DNA of 64,000 nt from Oidiodendron maius Zn (lineage: Eukaryota; Ascomycota; Leotiomycetes; Myxotrichaceae): the NCBI GenBank assembly GCA_000827325.1, contig KN832889.1, positions 186,001 through 250,000 of the forward strand, read 5' to 3'. The notes beneath the pieces were generated by a model. The model made no database searches. It saw only the letters and a program-made list of their open reading frames with translations, and was not told the DNA's origin. The position numbers were made by a program, and so were the translations under genes. Shown in pieces: positions 30,851-44,100 of this stretch (the stretch's first letter is position 1; each line of letters opens with the position of its first letter).

Positions 30851-32920
30851 TCATAGTGCTGGATTTAATCTGGCTATGCTCGGCTGAAGAAGGATCTTAA
30901 GAGCAGAACCCCGGGCAGAAATGTAAAAACAGTTCTGATCGTCCATGTCGTGTGATACTTCGCCCTCTAGCGATTCAGCATTATAGACTGAAGATGCATG
31001 TTGTTCCAGCACCCTCGCGGCTTCGTCGATAGTGAGCCACTCTATGCTATACGAAAGATTTCTTGGTTGGTTGCTGGGAGTGGTTGGACTTGGCCCTATC
31101 GAGTATTCTATCTGAACTTCGAAAGGCCCTGCAGTATACAAAGGTGATAAATTATTAGCTTTAACGCTTTTCCACAATATCTGGCCCTGAAGAAGTTCAT
31201 AGTTGTTGAATGGTGTGCCATCTGATGGGGAAACCCCGCAACTCGGTAGGGTAGAAAGAATTGTGTGTGAAGCAACATTATTCGATGGTTGAATTAATAC
31301 GTCGCCAATCTGCGCTGTACGACTAGTACTTGGTGTGTTTTCAGAAGACTCAGAGAGTGCCTTGGTATTTGGGGAATTGAACAGAATTTCTTCTGTCTCT
31401 GAGCAATCTCGTGTTATAGGTTGTAAAACCTCTCTCCCTTCTGTAAGAGGAGCTTCTGGCAGAACCAGGCTACGCAGTGTCGACACTGACACTGGTAGCG
31501 TAAGGAGTGTGCTCTCATTTGGATCCGGATAAACGGTCTTCTGCCGTCTCAAGAGGAGTGTCGTAAGGCTGTTCCTTATATAATGTGCTAACTTCCTGTT
31601 GAATCTTTTCTCTCTTTCTTCGAGTGCCGAAGAGAAAGGTAATCGCCAGCCGGGGTATAATTTTCCGTGACAGCGTGGGGTGTGTATCTTCCCGTGCATA
31701 GAAATGAAAGCATTACAGAGATAGCAGGCATCCTTGGTCGAGCAAACAACTCGAGGCGGCAGCTTGGAAGACTTAAGCTCACAATAGAAGAGAAGCTGGA
31801 TCTCAGCGTGAATCTTGGCATCTCTCAAGGTTTTGAGTGTCTGCTGAGCAAATCGATCACTTGCTTCAACCTCACTGACATTCAATAGCCGACAGATGTG
31901 GCCAACATCCCATCTCTGACCGTATAGTGAGTTGATTCTCGACACGGTGGAAGTAAGGGTCGGAGAATATTGGCTCTCTGGTACTCTCCGGAATGCGTTT
32001 TGGGGCAGGTTGATGGGGACAATCTTCATCTGTCGGACCAAGGGGAATTTCTTCGCTGTGCGATAGAGGAATCTAGCAGCTTCCCGATACCTTGCCACTT
32101 TACCCATGGTATTTAGGAGGTTTTTTCTTGATGCCGGACCCATGGTTCGGTTCGATATCTTTCTAAACAGGACCTGGAGTTCTCCTCCTTGCCACAAACG
32201 ATGCACTCCATCAACTAACTCCTCCAGCCGAGCTGGTGTGCGATGTTTTAGCCATGCATCAACTAGTTTGATCACCTCTTTAGCTCTTTGCGTAAATGAT
32301 GAAGAGATTAGGAGCAGCTTGCCGTCTTGTCCTGTCTCGCTTTTGAGCTGTCGGACAGATTTTATAGCCTCTTGGAGCAGTTCCTTTATGGGCTGCCTTG
32401 GTGCTTTCCTACTATTGGAAATAAACCGCAGACGGCAGAGAATACGCACTGAGCACATAGAGATGATTGCAGTAAAGATACGATCTTCGACTACTGGATT
32501 TTCGTCTCCTTTGCCTCATTAGCAGCGAAAGAGTATGAGACATGGACGCTCACCGTCTGACACCTTGGATAGTAGTGCGAAGATTCTCTCAAAACCTATC
32601 CTAAGTTTTTTTAGGATTTCCTTACCGTCGCTTGGCTTGGCTTTATTCACGGCAACCAGGACATTTAAGGACACAGAATCAGGATCCTCCTCAACACAAA
32701 CTGCGGGGATGTGATCGGGGCCATCTTTCAGATTCGAAAGAAATGCAAGCGTGCCAACTAAGCTTCGCTCTCGCAGAAAAGACAACTTATAACCATTCTG
32801 ACGAATCGGAAGGCTTTCAATCGGATTGCGAGAGGGTGGAACGGGGACGGAATGCAAAAGATAAAGTAGGGCAATGTTTTCAGCGCGGATTACAGCAAGT
32901 GGAGGAGTGTTCGGTGTCAT
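30851..32920 (-). CDS. OTT_1508-like deaminase-fold protein
   Basis: Exons 32,920-32,554 and 32,508-30,851 (45-nt intron, GTGAGC donor, GCTAATG branch, AAG) give 674 aa in frame. The N-terminal ~330 residues are helical and fungus-specific. A zinc-deaminase signature follows: HAEIQLLFY with His356-Ala-Glu358, then PRVVCSTKDACYLCNAFI with Cys384 and Cys387, then GKLYPGWRLP. That arrangement matches the OTT_1508-like family of the nucleic-acid/nucleotide deaminase superfamily, which is expanded in fungi. All catalytic residues are present, so an active deaminase is plausible. The C-terminal ~200 residues are Ser/Pro-rich and low in structure. The start could lie upstream of 32,920, because the frame stays open to about 33,094. 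Confidence 0.85.
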
Positions 32921-34607
32921 TGAAAAGACCGATAAGCAGTGCGAGAGAGTTATCGGCGAGATAGGGGGAGAGAAAAGGAATCGTTGGCATACTAGGAGCG
33001 ACAGCAAGTGATGATCAAACGTAGATGATGACAAGAGCATAGAGTAGGGAACTGGAAATGGTAAAGCCGTTCGCAAGTAAAAGTGGGGGTGCAATATTTA
33101 CAAGCGTGTGTTTGGGTAAGCCGGTCTTCGGTACTATTGTATTTAAGTAAAGAATACTTCGCAATATACTGACTAATATAAATCTTAAGGTTTATAAAGT
33201 AATAAATAGTAACTTAAGATATAATTATGCACAACCATCAACTATCACAGCCGCTAATCATCATAACCATCAACTATCACAACCATAAACTATCGTAACC
33301 ATCAACTATAACAATCAACCTTCCGCACGATCAACCATCACAACCATCCATTAGTACCATTAGCCATCAGCACTATCAAATCCCCACAATCCCGAGGCAT
33401 TTTCAACAGTGTATATTCCTGGTACAGAAAACCCCGTATTATAGTCACTCCCTTTAAGGCAATCCCTTATGATTATCAATCACCCCATCTTCTTCCACGA
33501 AACCTGCCATTTCCCAAGGAACTCCTTCATTCCCTTCACTTTTTCTGCGACTACCTCAGAAGTCTCTTTTAGCGCCCGTGGAAGTGAAAGTTTTTCGGTG
33601 ATAGTTGGAGACTTAGTACAATATTTATCGAGCATCGGGGAGTCCACTATTTTTTCGCGGCTTTCCTTATATTAACTAAGGAATCCTTATACTTGGATGC
33701 CTGAGATAGCAAAGTTTTGTAGTATACTTACCTACTAGTGTCGTTGCTGACGGTTATTGACGGGTCAGATCTAGTAGACATTGCTGAAGCTTTTGACGGC
33801 TGTTGTAATAGTTTGCCAGTGCACTCTATCGATCACTTATAACTTGATCAAAAATAGAAGCCCATGTATATCTGAAATTTTTTGTTTTGTTTATAACCCA
33901 ATTTATATCGAGTTTGGTGCAGTTCTTATATAATGCGACATTCTCCTGAGAGCTCACTATAGCCCGAGCCTGCACAGTTACTCTGGACCACATTTTGCGT
34001 CGAACAAAACATTTTGGGATTTGGAACATTACCACGACGAGGTAGTATGGGCATTTATAATGCGACACTTACTAGAACACAAATACTGTAGCTGAAGCAT
34101 CACCACTTCAGTGCCTTTAGATCTGATTGGCTAGTAGGAGCTCCCAGAAAGGGACGATCTGCACCAATTATATTAGAAAACACAGTCGTGCTTTCTGTCA
34201 CACCTCATCGCTCCCGCGACCGCGTACCAGCCCACAACCAACTTCACTCCTTCGACGCGACCACAATTTTGTACTCGTCTGTTGTCAAGATATGGACTTA
34301 TCTAGCCTGTCATACTTCTGTCAACAGTTATGACGGGGCCCACTTCCTAGTCCGAATTTACATAACATATTTCAGGTTTTCTGCCCTCAGCCTCGTCGTT
34401 TAAGATCTGAACTTCTCGCCTTTCTATGAATTGTCAGCTATCAAAATCTACACACTTAGGTACATAGTCATTCTTTCTCGTCCCTGGCGTACATTAGTCT
34501 CATATCTGGCACGTATACCCGTTACCCGCACCTTTACTGCTCCCCCGACTACCAGCTCGACAAAGGATCTTCACACCTCATACCTAATTACACGACCAAC
34601 ACTATCA
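32921..34607. other. Intergenic DNA with minisatellite and TA-rich patch
   Basis: The interval holds the two divergent promoters of the deaminase and Clr5 genes, a TA-rich patch (33,120-33,225) and a minisatellite (separate entry). Short frames are not supported. An upstream frame at 34,431-34,607 is continuous with the first exon of the next gene and may be 5' UTR or extra N-terminus. Confidence 0.45.
33230..33375. repeat. Degenerate minisatellite (AACCATCAACTATCAC-like)
   Basis: Successive copies of an imperfect unit around AACCATCAACTATCAC, about 15-17 bp long, run through this interval, with the clearest copies at 33,232-33,320. The copies drift in sequence toward the right. Confidence 0.75.
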
Positions 34608-37600
34608 ATGCCTTCCTCAGTCTATGGGTCAAGCGCTGCGACTTGGCAGGAAAGACTTGAAGGTAGATTGACCTATACCCAGTGTACCAATAGCTCCGGC
34701 TAATTGTAGTCAGAAAAGTGCCGGGAGGCACAGATTCACTCTCCAGTCTTCCAAATCATCTCAGATAGACGAGGTATGTATCCAATATCTCGTCTATGTT
34801 GCGCGATGTTCGTTGGCTAATTAATATTGAAAGGCGGGCGCACGGCGTGGTCTAGTACCGTGACAGTTCAAGGGCAGAATATCAATGCTCGATATTGGTA
34901 TGACGCACAGTATATCAATAACTCCAAAGAGGACGCTGCTGAGGTGGCATTGAAGCGTTTGATTGGAATGTCTCACAACACGACAAACGAGATGCAGCCG
35001 GAGAAGCAGAAAGAGCCGCCAGGCTTGATGGAAGTCCCAATATTAAGGAGACTGGGTCCCCCGGCTCTCGAGGACTGGGAGTCACAAAAGGAATTGATTC
35101 ACCGCCTCTACAATATTGAAAGCTTCAGCCTAGCAGCCGTAAGGGAGACTCTTTCATTGGAGTGTGGATGTACAGTTAGGTAAATCAGTCTTCGCATTCC
35201 ATTGCAACGAGGCTAACCTGAGAATAGTCTGCGGCAATTGAGGGCCAATATTGAAAAGTGGGGATTCACAAAGCACGTCCCCGAGAACTTCCCCAAGAAG
35301 GCAAGAGAACGATCTTCAAGCTTTGGTAAAAAGACCGTACCAAGAACAAGCACCACTTTTGCAGTGAATGCTGCTCCAGTAGCGGATGTTGGGATGGCTC
35401 ATAAGCCCACTGGCTCTCTCAGTCCTGCCCGAGCCTTACCCGCTCACCTTAGTTTCGCCAGATCCGTGATAGAGCGAGCACGGAGCAGGAGTGAGCTGTC
35501 TCAACAAGACAAGATTTCTACAGTTGGTATTGTAGACCTCTGGAGAAGACAAGGCGGTCCACCTGTTCCTAATCTGAGTTCACATCCCCTTGAAGTTGAA
35601 GCGAGTCAACCTCGTGCAGAGGTCTATGATCAGGGCGAGGATGATTATGATGATGACCAGCAAGGGGATGAAAACGACGTTGACATCAAACCCGAACAGC
35701 AATCAGAGCCTATTGTGCCGACTTATGTCCCTATGACATTCCGGCGAAGCGATTATATGAGCAGATCTGCCCTTGAGGAACAGGGGTTTTGCCGATTTGA
35801 TGAGGACCTGGGAAAGCAACAAGGAATCGATGTGAAAGGTGATATGCCTTTCACGGACTCTGGGTATAACTCTACACCAAACGTGGAACACCCTCTGAAT
35901 GTCCAGCCGGCTCTCGAGAGATCGCCCCATCAACTCAATGTTGATTCTTCCTCGGCAAGGGGTGACGGAAGCAACTACGATGTGAAAACGTTATACTCGA
36001 TAGGCACTACGGTCAATCTGGCCCATGCCCAAAATTATATTATTGAACTATCCAAGGATATATATAGCAGGCTATGCAGGTTTGTTGACACCAAAAACTG
36101 GAATGTGCTTTCAAAGGTACTTCCCGAACTCACCAAGGCTTTTGCCATCAAGCTTTATCACGATGCTCCATCTGAGGTAAATCGTAAAATTATGCATTTT
36201 ATCCATAAGCGACACCAGTAAGTTATTTTATCCACAAGGACGGGGATACTTGAGACTAACCAGGTTCACAAGAGAAATTATTGCGCAACTCGAAGTGATG
36301 TTCAACCATGACGAAGAGGATGAGCCAGATCGTACCCAAGGGCATCTTGGCGACATGTCTCTTCTTGACAAGATGGGTATGTGGAATAGCAAAGTTGGAG
36401 AAGATTATTCAGTCCATCCAAACGAGGATTTGTTTGAGGGTGTAAAAGACAACGAAGATGATTTAATGGATCAGAGCGAGTTATCTGTCTACCACAATAT
36501 TATCGTCGACAGCCCAGCCTACGAGTGGTTTCTTTCAAAATTGGCGAAGGAATCTGTCTTACAATTGGGAATACCTGAACTGCGCATCCGCCAACAAATT
36601 CTTGATAGGCTTCCAACCGGAACAATTAGTAAACGACGAAGTCCAAACATCTATGAAGTCACAATCAACCTTGATTGGCATTATACAATGGAAGAACGGC
36701 TTCGACACGAGCTTTCGGAGGGGTCAAAATACCCAGTTCAATTGTTCCAACCATCCATAATTGTGACAGGTTCTCCTCAGGAGGCCCAGGGGCTTACCAT
36801 TAGACAGTATCTTGCTCAAACATGGCCGATGACAGGTTTACAAATCCTCGATGCACTTGAAAAGGCGACCACGAGTTTTGCTCGATATTCCCATGGTAGG
36901 TCTGAAACTCCATACGATTTTCTGTATCATACTTATTCGCATATAGTGAGTTATCTGGGAGATACCCAACTGGAGACCAGAATACTATTCTCCCACCTCA
37001 TCGTCACAGCGACCGGACCGGCCTACTTCGTCGCAGACTGTGGCGAGGTACTAGCTTGGATAGGATCAGCGCTTCTTAGCAATACCCAAAATCTTACTAC
37101 TTCCTGTCTACCTTTGATTACGAGCTTTAGGGTTGACACTGGTCCTTCTGATTCGACCTTCCTAAAGTATAAAGGCTACTGCAACATCAACTTCGATATC
37201 ACGCAGCTGAGGACTTCAGACGAATCTTTACCTGCAATACAGAATATCAGTCGGGATCTTCTTGGGGGAAATACCTTTATTTCAGGATTTCCAATCCGTC
37301 GACAACCAGAGGGTTATTCAGGGCTTGAACTCTCCTTTAATACTCTCCTGCTTTATTTGCAGGCCCCAAAGGCTGAGACATTTCACCCTCGCGTTTTTAT
37401 TAAGGGAGCAAAAGGACTGGTGCAACTGGTCAAGCACACGGACAACGTCTTTCTTTGGCAGCTTCATCATTTGTTGCCTGACTCTTCTTCATGTCGCGCG
37501 GACCATTATAGCAAATTAGATGTTGAGGCTTACGGTCCGCTTGAGCATCATGTTCTTGAAGCCGGTCGCCACATCATCAGCAAGTTCGTAGATGACACTG

Positions 37601-39274
37601 CTCCTGCAGAAGGTGAGTATCAGGGAGACTAGCCCTTGAGGTTAATTTGTCTAACGACGTGCGAACATAGATTCCCACTGTATCTCCGAGGAGCTCGGTT
37701 TAGTTAACATCAAAATTTATCCTCAATCCCGCTCTCTGAGCGAGACAGATCCACCTTACGACCCGGAGTTTTCTTCTCGCAACCTAACCGCTGCGCAAAA
37801 TAATAAGACACTCTCCACGCTTTCTGTATCTCAAAATGACGAGCCTGCATTGGAATCACCCGGCATTGAATCCGTTCCTTCTGCCTTAGAGAATGACCAG
37901 TGGGGCCTTTGCACGGAATTAATATTAAACGGTTCAACAATAGGATCTCCTGAAGACTCTCTAGATTCGGATATGATTTCAATATCTAACTCTTCGGAGC
38001 ACATCGAGCCGCTAAACAGCCAAGAGCTCCTATATCCTTTGCTCAATGACATCCTCCATCATCTTCTTTCCGAATTTCGCAACACAACGCAATGTCAATC
38101 ATCTCCCGGTCAAGGTGGGGGAAGCTCTGGGGCTTTCTCTAGTACAACTGACGCTTCTCATACTAGACAGACTTTAAGACCTAGTCAAAAGAGGAACCGA
38201 CCACAGGAGGAGGAAGATAATAATAGCGGCGAAGATTCCCATCTGCCCCCTCCAAAAAAGTTGGAATCAAGTGAAGGCGAGAAACCTCAGAAATCATTCG
38301 CCTGCCCTTACTTGAAATGGGATCCGATTAAGTATAGCAGATGCTGCGTGAACGTGAAGAAGCTTAGCAGGATTTCGGACGTCAAGCAGCATCTCATCAG
38401 GAAACATACTCCTAAGCGCTATTGCCAGGTGTGCCAAGCAACTAACTTCCCAGATATAAAAAGCTTGCAAAACCACATCGACATTAGAAAATGCGCTCGA
38501 AGAGACCCCGGCATGTTAATTGGGATCTCGTACGAACAGCGCGACCAACTACACAGGAAATCCAAAACAAAGGACGGTGATTATAGTGCAGAGGACCAGT
38601 GGTTCGCTATCTGGGAAATCTTATTCCCAGGACACCGAAGACCCAGCTCTGTTTACATGGACACTGATTTGACTCGGGAAATGCACCAGCTTCGTGAACA
38701 CTTTACTCGCCGAGGACCAGCCATAATGAGGGAATATCTGGAGTCTGATCCAGCTTGGCGGGGCTTTGAGATCACCGATGAACAGCGTGGGGTGTATCTG
38801 GAGAGAGTAATCGCTCAAGGGTTTAATACCTGGTTCGAGGACTGGCTCTCAAATAACTCTTCGGCCTCAACAACTGCGGAACGCCAAAGTAGTAGCAACA
38901 TGCAAGATTCAGGTTATGAAAGTCCAATGAGCTGGATTGTGGGCAGTGGTGTAGCGATGGAGGGTCAATCTTCTTTCAGTGAGACTGGATACGAACGATG
39001 CGAGCTACCTCCAGCTTTCGGGATCCCACCAGTGGATTTTAATTCCCAACCGGGCGCAGTAAGAACTCGAGTCAGGAGCACTCCGCCAGCGGAAAATGTT
39101 TCAACAGCACCAAGTCCTACAGATGTACCGCACCGTCCATATAATTTCGGCTCCGTTGCTGGAGGCCAGGAAGGAGATCAGGTCGATGATTTTGAGCCCG
39201 GACTTAATGATGTTCTCGATTTTCAATTCGTTGTCGATGCATTTCCAAGGTTTGGAGATATAGAAGGCTCTTAA
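34608..39274 (+). CDS. dsRNA-binding + Clr5 + C2H2-like finger protein
   Basis: Six exons, 34,608-34,662, 34,714-34,773, 34,834-35,179, 35,228-36,217, 36,264-37,612 and 37,671-39,274, sum to 1,467 codons plus stop, every junction in phase. Residues about 12-83 form a dsRNA-binding-type domain (PVFQIISDRRGGRTAWSS ... NNSKEDAAEVALKRL). Residues about 118-170 form a Clr5 domain (DWESQKELIHRLY ... RANIEKWGFTKHV). An acidic, disordered stretch and a long fungal helical region with QTWPMTGLQILDAL follow. Near residues 1144-1208 come finger-like motifs: C1145, C1158/C1159, H1174, H1179, then C1185-x2-C1188, H1202, C1208. These are followed by a W..IWEILFPGHRRPS segment common behind such fingers in fungi. 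Clr5 is named after a fission-yeast silencing factor. A nuclear role in RNA-linked silencing or transcription is inference. The start may lie further upstream. Confidence 0.82.
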
Positions 39275-39499
39275 CCTTAGTATAACTAAGATTACCTGGC
39301 TAAAGGCCAGTCGACGGAAACCGGGGTTAGCAGTAGTATATAGATGATATATAGGAGCTGATATTGGAGTTATATATATTCTTGGTGAGAGGTCAATAAA
39401 TTTGTGCGGGTCGTAGTAGAATCTATAGTTTGTTCTATTTCAGCAAAGAAGGCCTTCTAATCCAATTCCGTATAGGGTAGGAGCTTTGATATTGGTCCT

Positions 39500-39990
39500 C
39501 GTAAAGTTTGACGACCTGCTTGATGCCGATTATCCGTCCTCCTTTCCTTATTTGGTATCGAATCCAGTTTGTCGTCGGTTATATTTCGCGAGCGATCCGA
39601 ATACTATCCGCTTCACGGACTGCTTGGCAGAAGACATCTCCTCTCTTAGCGGTAATTCTTGCTCGCCCAATCCTTTGAAAATGTTTAAGCTGTAAAACTT
39701 GTCTGGTGAGTTAATGTTTGGATCTTCAACGGCCCTGGCCTTGAACAGTATTCCGAGTCGAAAGACATGCGGACTAAGAACGAGGGTCGGATCAAAGATA
39801 ATTTCCGGGATCGGGAACGTCACTCTCTGAGTCTAGTTAGCAATATCTCAATTGAGTCCAATTAGAGATAATATATACTTGTCCTTTATATCATGAAATA
39901 TTTTGGTGAACTCTGGGGTCAGGTCTATAAAGAGCCGAGGATAGTGTCCAGTCAAGCTCTCCGGGTCTTGAACTAAGGCTAATTTGAAAT
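39500..39990 (-). pseudogene. Relic of a DUF3435 (Starship captain-type) tyrosine recombinase
   Basis: On the minus strand, LFIDLTPEFTKIFHDIKDK (about 39,890-39,950) is followed, across what looks like a preserved intron (39,832-39,885, CTAACT branch), by VTFPIPEIIFDPTLVLSPHV and GLGEQELPLREE. From memory this order (LTPEFTK ... FPIPEI.FDP.LVLSPHVF.LG.LF) belongs to fungal DUF3435 proteins, the recombinase family that includes Starship captains. Only the middle of the domain is present. No catalytic Arg/Tyr boxes were found and the flanks are TA-rich, so it is a dead fragment. Confidence 0.5.
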
Positions 39991-40441
39991 ATCAGTAGTA
40001 CAAGTTTACTAAGCTTGCAGTAGAGTATAAATTATAATTAAAGCTAACAGATCTTAAAATTTATCTTTGTCATACCTAGGATGCTACTAGCACATCTTGT
40101 AAGGTTCTCAACAAATATAGCAGTACTCTCTCACTATCTATAGCTAAGCGTCTTTTGAATTGCTACAGTTCTAACTACCTAGGTATTTTGTCAGATTTCA
40201 AGTAAGCTATATAAAGCTTAGGGGGATAATAGAACTATATATCTTAGCCCTATCTTTAGATTATAGGGTATATCTTCTTACCTATCTTGCCTATATATAC
40301 TTCTTGAAAGGCTACGACTACAAACCATAAACAATGAGAGCAATATAGGGGAAGTAGGGCGAGAGCAAGGACCAAGGTGTTCAGATTGACTAGAGTTATC
40401 TATTAGTTTATAGCAGTTACTATACCTCTTTATATATGCTC

Positions 40442-40728
40442 TATTGATCAGGGCCTCAAGCATGTATGATATATCCCTCAGGATCCAGGATATCCTTTAG
40501 GATCCAGGATTCAGGGGATTTATGCAAGTCAATAAGAGGCTGAATAGGTCTATATAAAGAGGCCTTTACTCTAGTGTAGCTGTGCTTAATTAGTTGTCTC
40601 TGCATTGCTCACTTTACCTACTGCTTTCGGCATTCTGCTATGCCGAAAGCCTATAGTCAATATAACTGAGTTTCACCTTGATATCCAACTACAACCTGCG
40701 CATTAACCTGAACCTCTGCTCAAGATAT
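40442..40728. mobile_element. Diverged LTR related to the copia element
   Basis: Shares TATTGATCAGGGCCTCAAGC at its start and, near 40,625-40,690, the CTTTCGGCATTCTGCTATGC block and the following AACTGAGTTTCACC with the intact copia LTRs. It is otherwise diverged. It looks like an older solo or leftover LTR of the same Ty1/copia lineage, about 70 bp left of the younger element. Confidence 0.6.
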
Positions 40729-40801
40729 AATATAAATCTATATAAGTAAAATGCATTTAAATATATTAGAGTCTTAAAGAATGGCTAGACTTAAGAGTAT
40801 C

Positions 40802-41102
40802 TATTGACTAGGGCTTCAAGCACATATGTCACGATGTCTCAGAAGCAGTGGCAATATACGCAATAGCATACGACTGTATAGTCGTAATGGCTTACGCATG
40901 TTGCCACATAAGCAGGCTTATAATAAGCGTTGCTCTCTGTAGTCTAAACCCCTTAGTTGTCTCTGCATCACTTAAGTTATCCACTGCTTTCGGCATTCTG
41001 CTATACCGAAAGCCTATAGTCAATATAACTGAGTTTCACCTTGATTCACGATTACGACCTGTGCAACACCTTCCTATATTGACCCTTTATTTCTGGTCAA
41101 TA
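40802..41102 (+). repeat. 5' LTR of the copia element
   Basis: 301 bp with a 10-bp near-perfect terminal inverted repeat (TATTGACTAG / CTGGTCAATA). The left-hand copy of the GTATC target duplication immediately precedes it. Confidence 0.92.
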
Positions 41103-44100
41103 GGTTATGAGCCCGGTTACATTAGGAGAAGTCGGAATCACCCAGTTTCAACTCAAGTCACTCGATTATAGCCAATCAAGGCTCCAGCTCGATGTTCCTC
41201 CCTAAGCCTATATGGCTAGAGGGAGAGGATAACTATAAAGACTGGAAGGACAATATAACCCTATTCCTAGGCTTGAAAGGACTAGCCAAGTTCATCATAA
41301 AGGGGTCGATTATACCTGAATCAGATAAAGTCGACTGCCAGAAGATAACATGCATAATGTCAATTAAAGGGTCAATTCACTCTAAACTAGCTATAGGGCT
41401 AAAGGGGGTTACAGATCCAGCTGAAATGATATGCCTACTTGACTAGAGGTACACCTCAACTAGATGGAACCTCAAGCACAAGTATTTGACTGAATACAAT
41501 ACCCTAAGAGTCGAACACTACGACTCGATTGGTGCGTTTGTCGACTAATACAAGGCTCTTAAGTCAAAGCTTGATACAATTGGACTACCCCTACCAGAGG
41601 AGGTTTATACAATCAACTTTATCGCTCTTCTAGACGTGCAGTACCCTGTATGGGCAGACTAGCAAAGGTCTAATGTATGTAAAACATTACCAACCCTGCT
41701 AGACCTTATAGCTGATATCCTGGATAAGTCTCGGAAAGCCGAAAAAGCAACAACTGCACTATATAGTGGGAAGCCAGACACAAAGAAGGGACGTAAGGGT
41801 CATAAGAGTGATAAGAATAAGGGTGATACAGTCAAGTGTAGCCACTGTAAAAAGGATGGCTATAATGACAATAGCTGCTGGGTAAAGCACCCTGAACTAA
41901 GACCCTCTAGGGGTAAGAACCAGAAGAAGAAGGATGACGATGAAGACGATACTCTAGCACTCTTAGTAATGGCCCTTTTGACTAAGTCAGGGCTAGACCG
42001 ACACTCCTGGTGTTTCAATAATGGTGCAGTATTGTATATTATGTATACATATGCTAACTTTAAGTCGTATGCTCTAAACGACGGGTCTTTACTGACTGTA
42101 TTAACGGCCAATAGACCTGCTAAGCCACTAGGCAGTGGTACAGTCAGAATGGAGATTGAGGGTGTTGATAGCAAGCCTCTGAAGCTAGAGCTAAAGGATG
42201 TATTGTACTTACCCTCTATACTAATCAACCTTTTCTCTGGACAGCTGTTTGAAAAAAGCACTAGGGGAGGCTACCTTAAGAAGGGAGTCCTCTATACTGG
42301 TAGTGATGAACCAGTAGCTCTGATCAAGACTACTGAGTCAGGGTACTTCCTAAAGGTAGTGAAGGAGCCTATATTTATACATATATTATTAAGCTCAGTG
42401 AGCTTAAAGCTGAAGCCTTTAGACCTGTAGTATAGACGTCTACTATATACCTTAATTGATAGGGTAAAAGAGACAGTACAGATAACAAAGGGTATATCGA
42501 TTAAAGCCAGCCAATCAGAGCTAGAGCTAGAGCCAGGCCTGTACTGTATATACCAGATAGCTAATTCAATTCGGAATATATCACGTATACCTTAACTAAG
42601 GCAACAGAACATATTTAAGTTAGTGTATATCGATATTAAGAAAATATCACCAGTCGGCTTCAATAGCCATATATAGGCCAGCCTATTCATAGATAACGCA
42701 ATATACGCTAGGTGGGCCTGGTCCTATAAGAATAAGGGTGATGTATATTATTCAATTGTGTATTTCAACCAACTAGTTAAGATACAGTAGAATGCCACTG
42801 TAAAGGCATATTGGATTGATGGGGGTAAGGAGTATGGTGAATATAAGCTAGTCTAGCACCTAAAGAAGCATAGTATGCTGTCTGAGATCACCACTCCCTA
42901 TACACCAGAACAGAATAATATTATAGAGTATATAAACCATACAATATTCAGTAAGGTAAGGAGTGCTATTAAGGACTCTGATCTGCCACCAGAATTGTGG
43001 CCTGAAATACTACTGGAAGCAGTATACATTACAAATCATATAGCCACCTTATCACTTGATAAGATAACTCCAGCAGAAGTATTTAAACGCCAAGTCAAAC
43101 CAGGACTACAAGACACTAACTACTCGCCGGATATCAGCCACCTATACGTCCTAGGCTATAAGGTGTATATAAATATCCCTAAGGAAAGACAGGTCAAGAG
43201 CACAAAGCTAGCCCCTTATATAGAGGAAGGCTACCTAGTAGGGTTTAAGGGGAGTAAGATATACTGTATCTACCTCCTAGGCAGGGCTCAAAAGATCGTA
43301 CAATCATCATACTATATATTCGACAAGTCAGAGCCTCTAGAAGACCTAGAAACCCCTGAAAATACAGATGATTTAACCCGGCTGCCAGGGGAAATCAGAT
43401 ATATCCCTAAAGCTACTAGCCAAGGGGAAGACAGTGGCCTTGATCAGGAATACAACCCCCTCTCGACTATAGTAGTCGATATAGAGGTAGATCAGGAGGA
43501 TAGTGACAGTGACCCTAATACTAATCCAGTGCCTACACCTAGAGGGAGAGGTTGACCAAAAGGATCAAAGAATAAGCCAAGAGCTTCAGTACTATTAACT
43601 ATTCAACTAGATTTAGAGACACCTAGTCAGACAGGACTACCTGATCAAATCGATCAAGAGGAGCCTAGTCAGGGGTGTGAAGAGGCACCTCAGGGTAGCC
43701 AGGACTATCCTCCCCTAGATCTCTCAAACCGACAGATCACTCGATTATATACCCAGGGTAATCCAGCCCTATTTACAACTACCTTACTAGCCACACAGGT
43801 TAGCAGATATATAGCAGCTGTTATAGACCGTGAGGAACTGAAAACACTCCAGGAGGCTAAGGACTTACCTGACTGGCCAGAGTAGCTGGAAGCTATATAT
43901 ATAGAGCTAAAGTCCTTAATTAAAAATAATACCTAGAGAGCTATATCAGTCAGTAACGGCTGCCTTAAAGCCTAGGGCAAGAAGCCCCTAGGTACTAAGT
44001 AGGTATTCAAGATCAAGTATAGTGCCGATAACCAGATTATCCAGTATAAGGTACACTAGGTAGTCAAAGGATATGAATAACGATACAGCCTAGATTATAA

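Noticed and set aside
33230-33375. Possible CRISPR-like array
   Set aside because: Units are contiguous and degenerate without unique spacers, and the genome is fungal; it is a minisatellite.
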